Positions 18,736-27,658 are shown, counted from the stretch's first letter. The stretch: DNA of 64,000 nucleotides from Rhizobium etli 8C-3 (GCF_001908375.1 NZ_CP017243.1:248001-312000); one strand, 5' to 3'. Notes: generated by a model not told the origin, from the letters alone. Numbers and translations: made by a program.

Positions 18736-19085
18736 TCTTTCCATCGAACCGCGTACGGATCATGGTGGCGACCAAACCCGTGGATTTCCGCAAGGGGCAT
18801 GACGGCTTGGCGGGACTGGTGAAGAACGAGCTGCACAAGGACCCGTTCACCGGAACGGTCTTCGTGTTCCGGTCGCGCAAGGCAGATCGGCTGAAGCTGA
18901 TCTACTGGGATGGCTCCGGTATCGTCCTGGCCTACAAGAGGCTGGAAGAGCACACCTTCACCTGGCCCGGTATCAAGGATGGACTGATGACGCTGACCCA
19001 CGCCCAGTTCGAAGCCCTGTTTGCAGGCCTCGATTGGCGGCGGGTTCATGCCGTCAAGACGAGAACGCCGGAGACCATCGAATAG
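18732..19085 (+). CDS. tnpB: IS66 family accessory protein TnpB
   Basis: 117 residues, with the usual IS66 Orf2 layout: MIFPSNRVRIMVATKPVDFRKG, then DPFTGTVFVFRSRKADRLKL and LIYWDGSGIVLAYKRLE. Length matches the family (~115-120). Translationally coupled to tnpA; tnpC starts ~70 bases downstream. Confidence 0.9.
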   Translation: MIFPSNRVRIMVATKPVDFRKGHDGLAGLVKNELHKDPFTGTVFVFRSRKADRLKLIYWDGSGIVLAYKRLEEHTFTWPGIKDGLMTLTHAQFEALFAGLDWRRVHAVKTRTPETIE

Positions 19086-19154
19086 CTGCGGCACGATGAC
19101 TCAGGACGGCTAATTCCAAAGGCAAATGGGTGCGGGATTTGCTAGGTTCCGGCC

Positions 19155-20510
19155 ATGCTGAACACCGCCGATCTTCCCGATGATGTGGCTGCCCTGAAGG
19201 CGATGCTGATCGCAGCCAAGGCACGCGAGGCAGGCAAAGACGCCCAGATGGCCCGCAAGGACGAGCGGATCGAGCGGCTTGAGAAGCTGGTCGCGGCCTT
19301 CAGGCAGGCAGCTTTCGGGCGCAAGTCCGAGAAGAGTGATCCTGACCAGTTCGATCTGGCACTAGAAGACTTGGAAACGGCCATGGCATCAATTCATGCC
19401 GAGGATGAGGCGGATACTCCTACCGGGAATAGGGCCATCAGGCCGCGCGCGATCAATCGGGGCTCCCTTCCAAAGCATCTTCCTCGTGTCGAAGAAGCGA
19501 TCGAGCCGGAAAGCCTGATCTGCGCCTGCGGCGGTTGCCTGCATTGCATTGGCGAGGATGTCTCCGAGCGACTGGATATAGTCCCGGCGCAGTTCCGCGT
19601 CATCGTCACACGCCGCCCCAAATATGCGTGCCGTGCCTGCACCGACGGCGTTGCGCAGGCTCCGGCTCCGGCACGACTGATCCAAGCCGGCTTGCCGACG
19701 GAGGCGACCATCGCGCATGTGCTGGTGTCCAAATACGCCGACCATTTGCCGCTCTACCGGCAGGCTCAGATCATGAGCCGCCAGGGCATCGATCTCGACC
19801 GCTCCACGCTTGCCGATTGGGTCGGTCGGGCAGCTTTCGAACTGCGTCCGGTCTTCGACGCCTTGATTGCCGACCTGAAGCGCTCCACGAAGCTGTTCAT
19901 GGATGAGACCCGTGCGCCAGTGCTTGATCCCGGTTCCCGTAAAACCAAGATCGGGTACTTCTGGGCGCTTGCTCGTGATGATCGACCCTGGGGCGGTGGT
20001 GGTCCACCAGGAGTCGCCTTCACCTACGCGCCCGGCCGTGGCGGGCAGCATGCTGAACGGATATTGCAGGGGTTCGCGGGCGTCCTTCAGGTTGACGGCT
20101 ACGCCGGATATAATCGCCTGACTGCACCGGACCGCGTCGGTCCCAACATTCAGCTCGCCTATTGTTGGGCGCATGCGCGGCGCAAGCTGGTCGAGATCAC
20201 CCGTACTGGCACAGCGCCCATTGCTGAGGAAGGCGTCAGGCGCATTGGTGAACTTTATCGCATCGAAGCTGAGTTGCGCGGTCTCAATCCCGAAGCTCGC
20301 CTTGCGGGAAGGCAAGAACGATCAGCACCGCTGATCGCGGACATGCGGACCTGGCTCACTCATCATCGTGCGCGTGTTGCTGGCAAGTCGCCACTTGGCG
20401 AGGCTCTCAACTATATTGCCAAATACTGGGATGGCCTGTGCATCTTTGTGGCTGACGGCCGCATCGAGATCGACAACAACAGTGTCGAGAGAACCATCCG
20501 ACCGATAGCA
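19155..20510 (+). pseudogene. tnpC: IS66 transposase TnpC, 5' part, interrupted by the recombinase element
   Basis: Reads as IS66 transposase from ATG 19155: leucine-rich N-terminus (KDERIERLEKLVAAF), zinc-binding cysteines (CACGGCLHCIGEDVSERLD; CRACTDG), DDE catalytic region (FMDETRAPVLDPG; LQVDGYAGYN; RIEIDNNSVERTIRPIA). After RPIA at 20510 the frame runs into foreign sequence. The missing C-terminus (LNRKNALFAGHHTGAENWA) is found intact at 23092-23292. The catalytic D-D-E set is on the 5' part, but without the last ~66 residues the protein is probably inactive. Confidence 0.85.
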
Positions 20511-20637
20511 ATGCCCCGTTCATTCTGCCCATGTCGGCGATGAAGTCGAGGTTCACTATCGCTGGCATCCGTATTTTGGCCAGAGGGTTTCAATTCGCCG
20601 CGTCGAAGAACGAGCGACGGGTCGGTTTCTGAAGGTT

Positions 20638-20994
20638 TTGGGGCCGACAGGTGTCGTGGTCTCGATTTCGGGCTGGATGATTGATCCTGTGGTGTGCGGC
20701 GTCATGACCATGGGTCTTGCACGTGTCGATCTTGCGGCGCTGATCGAACTGAACAGGCTGGTCACCGGCGGCGACAAGCCTGCACTCTTCCGAGGTGGAC
20801 GTAGAATCACTCAGGAGGAAGACGATGAGATCCCGCAATACGCTGGTGCCGGCGTCACGCCGGCAGCTCGACCTGATATTCAAACCTCGGACGCTCGACG
20901 GAGTGAGCGACAAGGACCGCAAGAAGGCGGTAGCAACTCTGGCTTGCCTGCTGATGCAGGCGGCCGGTCTGGTCGTCGAGGAGCTCAACGATGA
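20638..20994 (+). CDS. Conserved ORF of the recombinase element (DUF5372-like)
   Basis: The frame is open from ~20520 and reads HVGDEVEVHYRWHPYFGQRV, RRVEERATGRFLKVLGPTGV and VVSISGWMIDPVVCGVMTMG, which I recall from small proteins next to this type of recombinase. No ATG precedes the conserved part, so the start is uncertain and may lie near 20530 at a non-ATG codon; a downstream start is listed. The last ~55 codons overlap the next ORF in another frame. Function unknown. Confidence 0.45.
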   Translation: MGPTGVVVSISGWMIDPVVCGVMTMGLARVDLAALIELNRLVTGGDKPALFRGGRRITQEEDDEIPQYAGAGVTPAARPDIQTSDARRSERQGPQEGGSNSGLPADAGGRSGRRGAQR

Positions 20995-21004
20995 CCAGCA
21001 CTGA
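20825..21004 (+). CDS. Small conserved ORF upstream of and overlapping the serine recombinase gene
   Basis: 59 residues: MRSRNTLVPASRRQLDLIFK, then LDGVSDKDRKKAVATLACLL. ATG 20825 has a strong Shine-Dalgarno (CAGGAGGAAGACG). It overlaps the recombinase start by 14 bases, so the two are probably co-translated. Basic, helical, no known domain; possibly an accessory factor for recombination (inference from coupling). Confidence 0.55.
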   Translation: MRSRNTLVPASRRQLDLIFKPRTLDGVSDKDRKKAVATLACLLMQAAGLVVEELNDDQH

Positions 21005-23060
21005 TTTGATTCCGACAGCGCTGCTCGCGCGCAAGGCCGTCGTTTATGTGCGGCAATCCACGCAGTCGCAGGTTATAACCAATCTGGAAAGCCAGCGACG
21101 GCAGTATGATCTTGTTGACATTGCGCGACAACGCGGCTTCAGCGACGTCGAGGTGATCGACGACGACCTGGGTCGCTCTGCCAGCGGAACGGTCGCGCGC
21201 CCCGGCTTCGATCGTCTTGTCGCCCTACTGTGCGCCGGCAAAGTTGGTGCCGTTTTCTGCTTCGACGCCTCACGGCTCGCACGCAACGGCCGCGACTGGC
21301 ACCATCTGCTCGAACTATGCGGCCTCGTTGAAGCCCGCGTCATAGACCACGACGGCGTCTACAATCCGTGCCGGCCCAACGACCGTCTGTTATTAGGCAT
21401 GAAGGGAAGTATCAGCGAGTTCGAATTGGGCGTGCTGAGAGCCCGCATGCTCGATGCCGCCAGATCCAAAGCGCGCCGTGGCGAATTGCGACTTTCCGTT
21501 CCGTTCGGCTACATCTGGCATCGCGAGGCCGGGCTCGGGCTCGATCCTGATCTGCGTCTGCAAGAGGTAATCCGATCCATCTTCACCCGCTTCCACGAGC
21601 TTGGAAGCGCGCGCCAGGTGCTGCTGTCGATGACGAAAGATCAGATTCACTTCCCTCGGCCCAGGGATGAAGGGCGCATGACCAACTTCGTATGGATCCC
21701 AGTCCGTTATCGCAATGTGATCGGCATCCTCAAAAACCCTTTCTACGCCGGCGTTTACGTCTATGGGAAGAGCGAGAAGCGGACTGCCATCGTCGATGGA
21801 CGAGCTCGGCGCAGTTACGGGCACGGCAAGCCCGTCGGTACCTGGGAGGTGATGATCCGGGACCATCACGAAGGTTACATCAGTTGGGACGAATACGAGC
21901 GTAACCAACAGCAACTGGCGCTCAATAATTATGGCCGCTCGGGTGGGACTAAATCGGGCCGTGGCGGCAAAGCATTATTATCGGGTCTCCTAACTTGCGG
22001 ACGGTGTGGGCGGCGGCTGAGTGTTGCCTATACGGGCAATCCGCAAAGCCCTGTCTATCGTTGCTACAAACAGAATCTGATGATGGGCTTGCCCCGTTGC
22101 ATGACGTTCGGCGGCTCGAAGGTCGATGCGGCGGTTGCGCGCGAGTTGTTGCGCGCGGTAGAACCATTAGCGATCGAGGCGACTTTTGAAGCAGAGCGGA
22201 TGCATCGGGAGCGACAGGAAGACCAGCGCCACATTCACGATTTGGAGCGACAACAGGCCCGCTACGAGGCTAGCCTCGCCGAGCGCCGCTATGCGGCATG
22301 CGATCCCGACAACCGCCTGATAGCTGCACAGCTTGAGAAGAATTGGGAAACGGCGCTACGCCGCGTCCGTGATCTGGAAGTGCGCAGGCCTGCCGAAAGT
22401 CCTTCAACCATCGAAGTTGACCCAGGCACTTTCGCAAACCTCGCCGACAATCTGCAGGCGGCCTGGGAGTCGCCGGATGTCACCATGCGCGTGCGCCAGC
22501 AACTGCTGCGTACATTGATCGCCGACATCGTTGTCGATGTTGATGATGAGGTGCGCGACGTGGTGCTGACCATCCACTGGAAAGGCGGTCAGCATTCGGA
22601 GCTCAAGGTTCGCAAGCCCCAGACGGGGGAACACGGGTGCGCCACAACGGAAGATGCTTTGGCAGTGATGCGGAGCATGGCAGGACGCTGGTCCGATGAA
22701 CATATCGCCGCCTCGCTCAATCGAATGGGAATGCCCACGGGGCAAGGAAAAACCTGGACCGCACACCGGGTCGCTTCTGTAAGGCGCGTCCGCGCGATCC
22801 ACGCGTACAAATCAGCCGGCAAAGATGGCGAATGGCTGACCATGACAGAAGCTGCGGCGGTTTTGGGCGTGACCAACCACCGAATACGCCACCTGATCAA
22901 CACGAACGTGTTGTCTGCCGAGCAGGTGGTTCCCGGCGCGCCGTATCAAATCCGGGCCAGCGACCTGACTTCGGCGACCGTCCAAGCCGCGATAGCCCGA
23001 AAGGGCCGCCCGTGTCGCATTCCCGACACGGAGACGCTTCCAATGTTTACAGATACTTAA
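20991..23060 (+). CDS. Large serine recombinase
   Basis: 689 residues. N-terminal resolvase domain with the catalytic serine in YVRQSTQSQ (S23) and the conserved ESQRRQYDL, LGRSASGT and FDASRLARNGRDW segments; recombinase domain from about PFGYIWHREAG (~170) through NVIGILKNPFYAGVYVYG; zinc ribbon (CGRCGRRL, then YRCYK, ~335-370); coiled region (HRERQEDQRHIHDLERQQ); and a C-terminal MerR/excisionase-like HTH (MTEAAAVLGVTNHRIRHLIN). Such enzymes integrate and excise DNA between short att sites. Resembles the y4bA/y4pH proteins of NGR234 from memory. Intact; likely responsible for the insertion into tnpC. Confidence 0.85.
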   Translation: MTSTDLIPTALLARKAVVYVRQSTQSQVITNLESQRRQYDLVDIARQRGFSDVEVIDDDLGRSASGTVARPGFDRLVALLCAGKVGAVFCFDASRLARNGRDWHHLLELCGLVEARVIDHDGVYNPCRPNDRLLLGMKGSISEFELGVLRARMLDAARSKARRGELRLSVPFGYIWHREAGLGLDPDLRLQEVIRSIFTRFHELGSARQVLLSMTKDQIHFPRPRDEGRMTNFVWIPVRYRNVIGILKNPFYAGVYVYGKSEKRTAIVDGRARRSYGHGKPVGTWEVMIRDHHEGYISWDEYERNQQQLALNNYGRSGGTKSGRGGKALLSGLLTCGRCGRRLSVAYTGNPQSPVYRCYKQNLMMGLPRCMTFGGSKVDAAVARELLRAVEPLAIEATFEAERMHRERQEDQRHIHDLERQQARYEASLAERRYAACDPDNRLIAAQLEKNWETALRRVRDLEVRRPAESPSTIEVDPGTFANLADNLQAAWESPDVTMRVRQQLLRTLIADIVVDVDDEVRDVVLTIHWKGGQHSELKVRKPQTGEHGCATTEDALAVMRSMAGRWSDEHIAASLNRMGMPTGQGKTWTAHRVASVRRVRAIHAYKSAGKDGEWLTMTEAAAVLGVTNHRIRHLINTNVLSAEQVVPGAPYQIRASDLTSATVQAAIARKGRPCRIPDTETLPMFTDT

Positions 23061-23091
23061 AGAGGGAGTGCACAATGACTCAGGTCCGGCG

Positions 23092-23292
23092 CTAAACCGG
23101 AAGAATGCTCTCTTCGCTGGTCATCACACCGGAGCTGAGAATTGGGCGACCATCGCCTCGCTGATCGAGACGTGCAAGCTCAATGCCGTCGATCCGTTTG
23201 CGTATTTGACCAGCACGCTCACCGCCATCGTTAACGGCCACAAGCAGAGCCAGATTGAGGGTCTCCTGCCGTGGAATTACCCGGCAGGGTGA
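23092..23292 (+). pseudogene. tnpC: IS66 TnpC, displaced C-terminal part
   Basis: LNRKNALFAGHHTGAENWAT, ASLIETCKLNAVDPFAYL and GLLPWNYPAG are the standard end of IS66 transposases. Joined to residue ~452 of the 5' part this would restore a normal-length TnpC. Any product initiating just upstream would come from a cryptic start (GTG 23068). Confidence 0.85.
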
Positions 23293-23507
23293 TAGGTGCG
23301 TAAAGGCGTCTGTCGGCCCGCAGCGATCATTCAAAAATCTAAAGTATATGGTCCTTGGTCTTGATGTCGCCGCCTATGCATATGCAAGCTGCTCGGTGAA
23401 GACTGCAACAGATGTTTTACGGCTGGATGCGATGCTGAGCCGTTAAGTGATCTCTTACTGGAATCGCTTAATAGTGTGCTTCCATCTCGGAGCGCCTCGT
23501 CTGATCA

Positions 23508-24218
23508 ATGCCGTATACTCGAAGGACGCTCATTGCCTCATTGGTTTCGCTTCCGCTCATGGGATGCCAGGGCGAGAGTGCAACGGTCCGTTTTAAGGTG
23601 ATCGCTTTGGCCACTGTCGACGGGCGGCCGGTCGAAAGTTCATCAGTCATGGAAGTTTCCTATTCGAAGGTGACACAGAGTCTGATCGGCAATGGGGGCA
23701 CCACGCGGCTTTACGGCGAGGCTTTGATCTTCGATCTTGGGGGCAAAGGCACCGTATATATCCTGCCGATCCGCAGGCCTCCAAGCGGTAGCATAATTTA
23801 CAATATTTATGAATTTAACGTACTGCGTACGTTCGGTGTTAAGAACAGCGTTGGAAGTTTGGCACCCGCTGACTTCGATACACTGCGGATCGCCAAAGGT
23901 CGTCGACCGTATAATGTTGACAACAGTCAGCTACCCACCTTTGTCGCCTTTGCCGATAAAGGGAATCCTAAACGGTTTACGAGATCGATCCCGCAAAGCT
24001 AGGGACGCGCTTCCCTGGTGTAGTTTTTAAGCGGCTTGATATTGAAATCACCGATGAGCCCTTGACTGCGAAGTTGAGAACGCGGCTGCCTTGGCTTAAT
24101 TCATCTAAGCGTGTCTTCCAGAGTGATCCACCTGGACATCTACGGCCTATCGGCGAAAGGCCGGCCGATCGGCTTTGTGCTAACTAAGGATGATTTTTTT
24201 GGAGCTGGTAGCAGATGA
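23508..24218 (+). pseudogene. Putative lipoprotein gene carried by IS66, with two frameshifts
   Basis: The first 164 codons read from ATG 23508 with a signal peptide and lipobox (RRTLIASLVSLPLMGC), so the product would be a membrane-anchored lipoprotein. The body (TVRFKVIALATVDGRPVESS, TRLYGEALIFDLGGKGTVYI) is unrecognised. At ~23965-23985 the frame shifts: VYEIDPAKLGTRFPGVVFKR and ITDEPLTAKLRTRLPWL continue in another frame. A second shift near 24180 leads to LTKDDFFGAGSR and a stop at 24216. No transposition role is apparent; it is a passenger gene inside the element. A further open stretch (GAKLRLEHGDAIRNGINLV, ~24275-24340) may be the start of another broken gene cut by the IS end. Confidence 0.5.
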
Positions 24219-24369
24219 GCCGCGACCAAGTAATGATTTCGATCTCACGTCATTCAGTGGTCAACGGGCAGCATAACTGCAATCGGCGCGAAGCTCCGTC
24301 TCGAACATGGCGACGCTATTCGAAACGGCATAAACCTAGTGGTCAAGGTGCGAGAGGGAGAGCGCTTAC

Positions 24370-24377
24370 GCCGGCCT
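24370..24377 (+). repeat. Right copy of 8-bp target-site duplication of the IS66-type element
   Basis: GCCGGCCT, identical to 18253-18260, at the exact point where duplication unit 4 resumes. Confidence 0.8.
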
Positions 24378-24532
24378 GATGGTCGAGTGCAGACGATTGT
24401 CGGCAGGCCGTCGCCATATAGCGTTCGGCCATGCCTTGAGGGCATGATTGGATCTGGGTTTAGCATGCTGGGCGGCGGCCGGCAGGCATTAGGATCGAGG
24501 TTCCAAATTTGATTTCCGGAGGACCGGCATCG

Positions 24533-27500
24533 ATGTACCCAAGACGGAACCAGCCGCGCGATGACGATTCTCGCGAAGTAAGTGGGTGGATCGAAGACGT
24601 GACCGGAGCTTTCGAGACGGACGCCTGGATCGACGACTACTATTCAGAGAGCCGAGAGATGGAACAGGATCCGACCGACTTGCGCCTCGGTTCGCACGAT
24701 AGTGACGCCGGCGACCGTGTGCCGCGTCGCAGTTCCGTGGGCGGTTCGATGCGAGTGACGCCGCAGTCGCTGGCGCCGGAGAGGGGTTCGGGGCAGCAAG
24801 ACGTCGATGCCGCAACGGAGACTCACGTGGCCTCAACCAAGGTTCGCAAGCGTGGTCGCCCCGCCGACCGAGACATGCATCCTGATGACGAGACCCGTAT
24901 CAACCAGTTCGCGGAAGCAGTCCGAAACTACGAAATTCTACCCGACGGTAGCATCGGCCGAGGGGACGGAAGGGTTCCCGAGGCTACCGTCGAGAACAAT
25001 TTAGGGATTCTTAGGAGGTTCGCTCGTTGGCTCCGAGCAGCAAACAGAGATTCGATGGCTTCTCGGTTTTTAAACGATCCAGATTCACTAGCCGTTGATA
25101 TCGCGGATTATTGGGCAAGCGGTGAGGACGATCAGAACCGTCTTAACTCAGCGCTGTCTCATTTCAGGAGGCTCGGACCTGAGGGGCAAGAACTCCAAGC
25201 CGTTGGAGCTGGGCCGCGCCTGATGGGCCGCCGAATTCATGATCCCTATCCCGATGACGCCCGCGTCATTGATAGCTTGGCCAAGGAAGAGCTGAGTAAG
25301 TTCGGACCGGTCTCGATTTCTCAGAAAAATGCCAGTAACCAACGAAAGTTTAGCGATTGGCTCAAAAGGGAGGGTAGGGGGAGCATAGTCAGCCGACTCA
25401 CGGGTACTGATCAGCAGCAACGGTCGTTGCAGGAGGATTTTAGGAAATTTACCGAGGCCGAGGGAAAAGTGGTCGTGAGTTTCGATCGGCTGCGGCAGTA
25501 TCTAGGCGCCGAGTCGCAGTTGAAACAGCATCATCCTTATCCCGACGACGCCCTCATGATTGATGGCTTGGCCAACGAAGAGCTGAGCAAGCTCGGACCG
25601 GACTCGACTTCCAAGAGGAAAGTTGTCCAGAATATGGCGATAAATCAACGGAGGTTTAGTGATTGGCTCCAAAAGAATGGTCGGGGGAGCATAAGCAGTC
25701 GCCTGACTGGCAGTGATGAGCAGCAACGGTCGTTGAAGGACGATTTTAGGGAATTTACTACTAACGTTGAAGTAAAAATAAGCGTGGGTTTCGATCGGCT
25801 GCGACAGTATCTAGGCGCTGAGTCGCAGTTGAAACAGCATGATCCTTATCCCGACGACACCCGCATGATTGATGGCTTCGCCAATGAAGAGCTGAGCAAG
25901 CTCGGACCGGACTCGACTTCCAAGAGGAAAGGCGTCTTGAATCTGGCCAGCAATCAACGGAGGTTTAGTAATTGGCTCCGAAAGAATGGTCGGGGGAGCA
26001 TAAGCAGTCGCCTGACTGGCAGTGATGAGCAGCAACGGTCGTTGAAGGACGATTTTAGGGAATTTACTACTAACGTTGAAGTAAAAATAAACGTGAGTCT
26101 CGATCGGCTGCGGCAGTATCTAGGCGCTGAGTCGCAGTTGAAACAGCATGATCCCCATCCCGACGACGCCCTCATGATTGATAGCTTCGCCAACGAAGAG
26201 CTGAGTAAGCTCCGACCGGACTCGACTTCGCAGAGGAGAGTCGTCTGGAGACTGGCCAGCAATCAACGAAAGTTTAGTGATTGGCTGCAAACCAGGGGTA
26301 GGGAGAGCATAGCGAGCCGGCTCAACGGCAGTGATCAGCAGCAATGGTCGTTGAAAAAAGATTACCAAGACTTCACCGAAGACATGGGAAAACACACTAT
26401 CTCTTTCAAGCGGCTTCGGCAGTACCAGCAAGTCGTTGAGGCGAACGCAGCGTCGGGGTTGTCCCCTGAGCAGGCAAGTGGCCGGGAACCGGCCGGTCTG
26501 GACGGCCGTTCGGATCCACGTGCCGAGTTCAGATCAACTTCGCCGCTGCAGCAGGTTGATCCATCGATCGAAGGCCGCAGCGGATTGTCGCTCGACCATA
26601 CCGAATGGCTGGGCGACCAGCATATCCAGACGGATTATGAGCTGCTAATGCAGGACTTGCAGCGAAACGATCCGGATCTCGCCGCCAGGACGCGGCTTAT
26701 CGATCCCCTGATAGCCCATTATCATCTGCGCCTGGGCGATGAGAGCACCGCGCTGAGCGCTTTCCAGCGCATCGTTAATGATCAGGATGGAAGAGATACA
26801 GCCGACTTCCTGTTCCTTCCAGTGAGCGATGCCAGTGCTTCGGATCCTGATCACCGCGGCACCCATTGGTCGCTGCTACTCGTTGACCGTCGCAACCGCG
26901 AGGGGCCGGCTGCCTATCACTATGACTCCTTCCGGGGCCAGAACGACGAGTTTGCAGCAATGCTCGCACAAAGATTGGGTACCCGTCTGGAGCCCGTCCG
27001 CATGACCCAACAGCGCAACGACTATGATTGCGGAGTCTTCGTGGTTGACGGCACGCGGGCGCTCGTTAGACGACTGGCGCGAAGAGGCCGGCCAGCCGTG
27101 CTGCACCTCGACAACCTCGTCGCCGATCGGGAGCAACTCCAACGACGTCTGAGCCCCGCGCCCAACAGTGCTCGAGCGGGGGCTGCGGCGGCTGGACCGG
27201 AGTCCTCCACACAGATCGCCGATCCCGCAGAGTTTTGGCATGGAGTGGCTCAACCCGGCCAGCTTCCCGATAGCTGGAATACAGCGCCCTTCCGGCAGGA
27301 TTTGCCGTCAGCCGCCTATTCACCGGTGCAAAGCGTCAATCCGCCAGACGCACCATGGGAGCAAAGCTTGGGGGCATCGATCTTCGGCACCCCACAGTAC
27401 ACGCTGCCTGTGGACGACTTGGGAGGATTTGTCCCTCCGAGCTGGCAACACGGCAATCAACCGGTACCAGATGACCTTCTGCCTGCAATGTACTTGTTTG

Positions 27501-27613
27501 ACTTGCTGCCGAGCGCGGACAAACCCACCAACTTCAGTATCCATGGTGTGCCCTACACGGCCACTCTGGGGCCATCAGGCATGCAGAGCGACATTTACCT
27601 TTTCCAGCAATAG
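24533..27613 (+). CDS. Type III effector with internal repeats and C48/ULP1-like domain, copy D
   Basis: 1026 residues. Start ATG 24533 (MYPRRNQPRDDD) with GGAGG upstream. N-terminus with SGWIEDVTGA; one divergent and four full repeats (25238-26424), of which units 2 and 3 are near duplicates carrying REFTTNVEVKI, not seen elsewhere; the last repeat is the same as that of copy C (LRPDSTSQRRVVWRL). C48 domain with THWSLLLVDRR, YHYDSF and NDYDCGVFVV. The tail is the copy B version (VPDDLLPAMYLFDLLPSADK), so D is a mosaic of B-like and C-like parts. The IS66 element separates the gene from most of its original upstream region (17990-18260), leaving only ~160 bases, so its expression may be altered. 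Confidence 0.75.
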   Translation: MYPRRNQPRDDDSREVSGWIEDVTGAFETDAWIDDYYSESREMEQDPTDLRLGSHDSDAGDRVPRRSSVGGSMRVTPQSLAPERGSGQQDVDAATETHVASTKVRKRGRPADRDMHPDDETRINQFAEAVRNYEILPDGSIGRGDGRVPEATVENNLGILRRFARWLRAANRDSMASRFLNDPDSLAVDIADYWASGEDDQNRLNSALSHFRRLGPEGQELQAVGAGPRLMGRRIHDPYPDDARVIDSLAKEELSKFGPVSISQKNASNQRKFSDWLKREGRGSIVSRLTGTDQQQRSLQEDFRKFTEAEGKVVVSFDRLRQYLGAESQLKQHHPYPDDALMIDGLANEELSKLGPDSTSKRKVVQNMAINQRRFSDWLQKNGRGSISSRLTGSDEQQRSLKDDFREFTTNVEVKISVGFDRLRQYLGAESQLKQHDPYPDDTRMIDGFANEELSKLGPDSTSKRKGVLNLASNQRRFSNWLRKNGRGSISSRLTGSDEQQRSLKDDFREFTTNVEVKINVSLDRLRQYLGAESQLKQHDPHPDDALMIDSFANEELSKLRPDSTSQRRVVWRLASNQRKFSDWLQTRGRESIASRLNGSDQQQWSLKKDYQDFTEDMGKHTISFKRLRQYQQVVEANAASGLSPEQASGREPAGLDGRSDPRAEFRSTSPLQQVDPSIEGRSGLSLDHTEWLGDQHIQTDYELLMQDLQRNDPDLAARTRLIDPLIAHYHLRLGDESTALSAFQRIVNDQDGRDTADFLFLPVSDASASDPDHRGTHWSLLLVDRRNREGPAAYHYDSFRGQNDEFAAMLAQRLGTRLEPVRMTQQRNDYDCGVFVVDGTRALVRRLARRGRPAVLHLDNLVADREQLQRRLSPAPNSARAGAAAAGPESSTQIADPAEFWHGVAQPGQLPDSWNTAPFRQDLPSAAYSPVQSVNPPDAPWEQSLGASIFGTPQYTLPVDDLGGFVPPSWQHGNQPVPDDLLPAMYLFDLLPSADKPTNFSIHGVPYTATLGPSGMQSDIYLFQQ
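25238..26424 (+). repeat. Tandem in-frame repeats in effector copy D (4 full units)
   Basis: 1,187 bases in four units opening HDPYPDDA, HHPYPDDA, HDPYPDDT and HDPHPDDA. Same phase as in the other copies. Confidence 0.85.
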
Positions 27614-27658
27614 GGTGGAGATGGATCGAGCAATAGATGCCAGTCGTTCTTACATTCT

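Larger units (their letters stand above)
20511..23091 (+). mobile_element. Serine-recombinase element nested in IS66 tnpC
   Basis: Bounded on the left by the IS66 codons for R-P-I-A (ending 20510) and on the right by those for L-N-R-K-N (from 23092). Carries three ORFs on the plus strand with tight or overlapping spacing. I see no obvious long terminal inverted repeats, as expected for serine-recombinase elements. Ends are given to within ~10 bases. Confidence 0.65.
18261..24369 (+). mobile_element. IS66-family element (~6.1 kb) with nested serine-recombinase element and passenger gene
   Basis: The left end reads GTAACCGGTGTTCTGC (18262) and the right end, read inward, GTAAGCGCTCTCCCTC (24369), both of the GTAA-type start typical of IS66. 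It holds tnpA, tnpB, a split tnpC, a nested recombinase element (20511-23091) and ~1 kb of passenger DNA before the right end. It is flanked by an exact 8-bp duplication, so the whole block entered in one event or grew in place after it. Confidence 0.75.
24370..27651 (+). repeat. Segmental duplication unit 4, right part (effector copy D)
   Basis: Resumes the 5' flank at GCCGGCCTGATGGTCGAG, carries the gene and only ~38 bases of the shared 3' flank (to CAGTCGTTCTT at 27651). Unrelated IS sequence follows. Confidence 0.85.

Noticed and set aside
19389..20315. 308-codon minus-strand ORF opposite IS66 tnpC
   Set aside because: Mirror of a well-identified transposase gene; no motif of its own.
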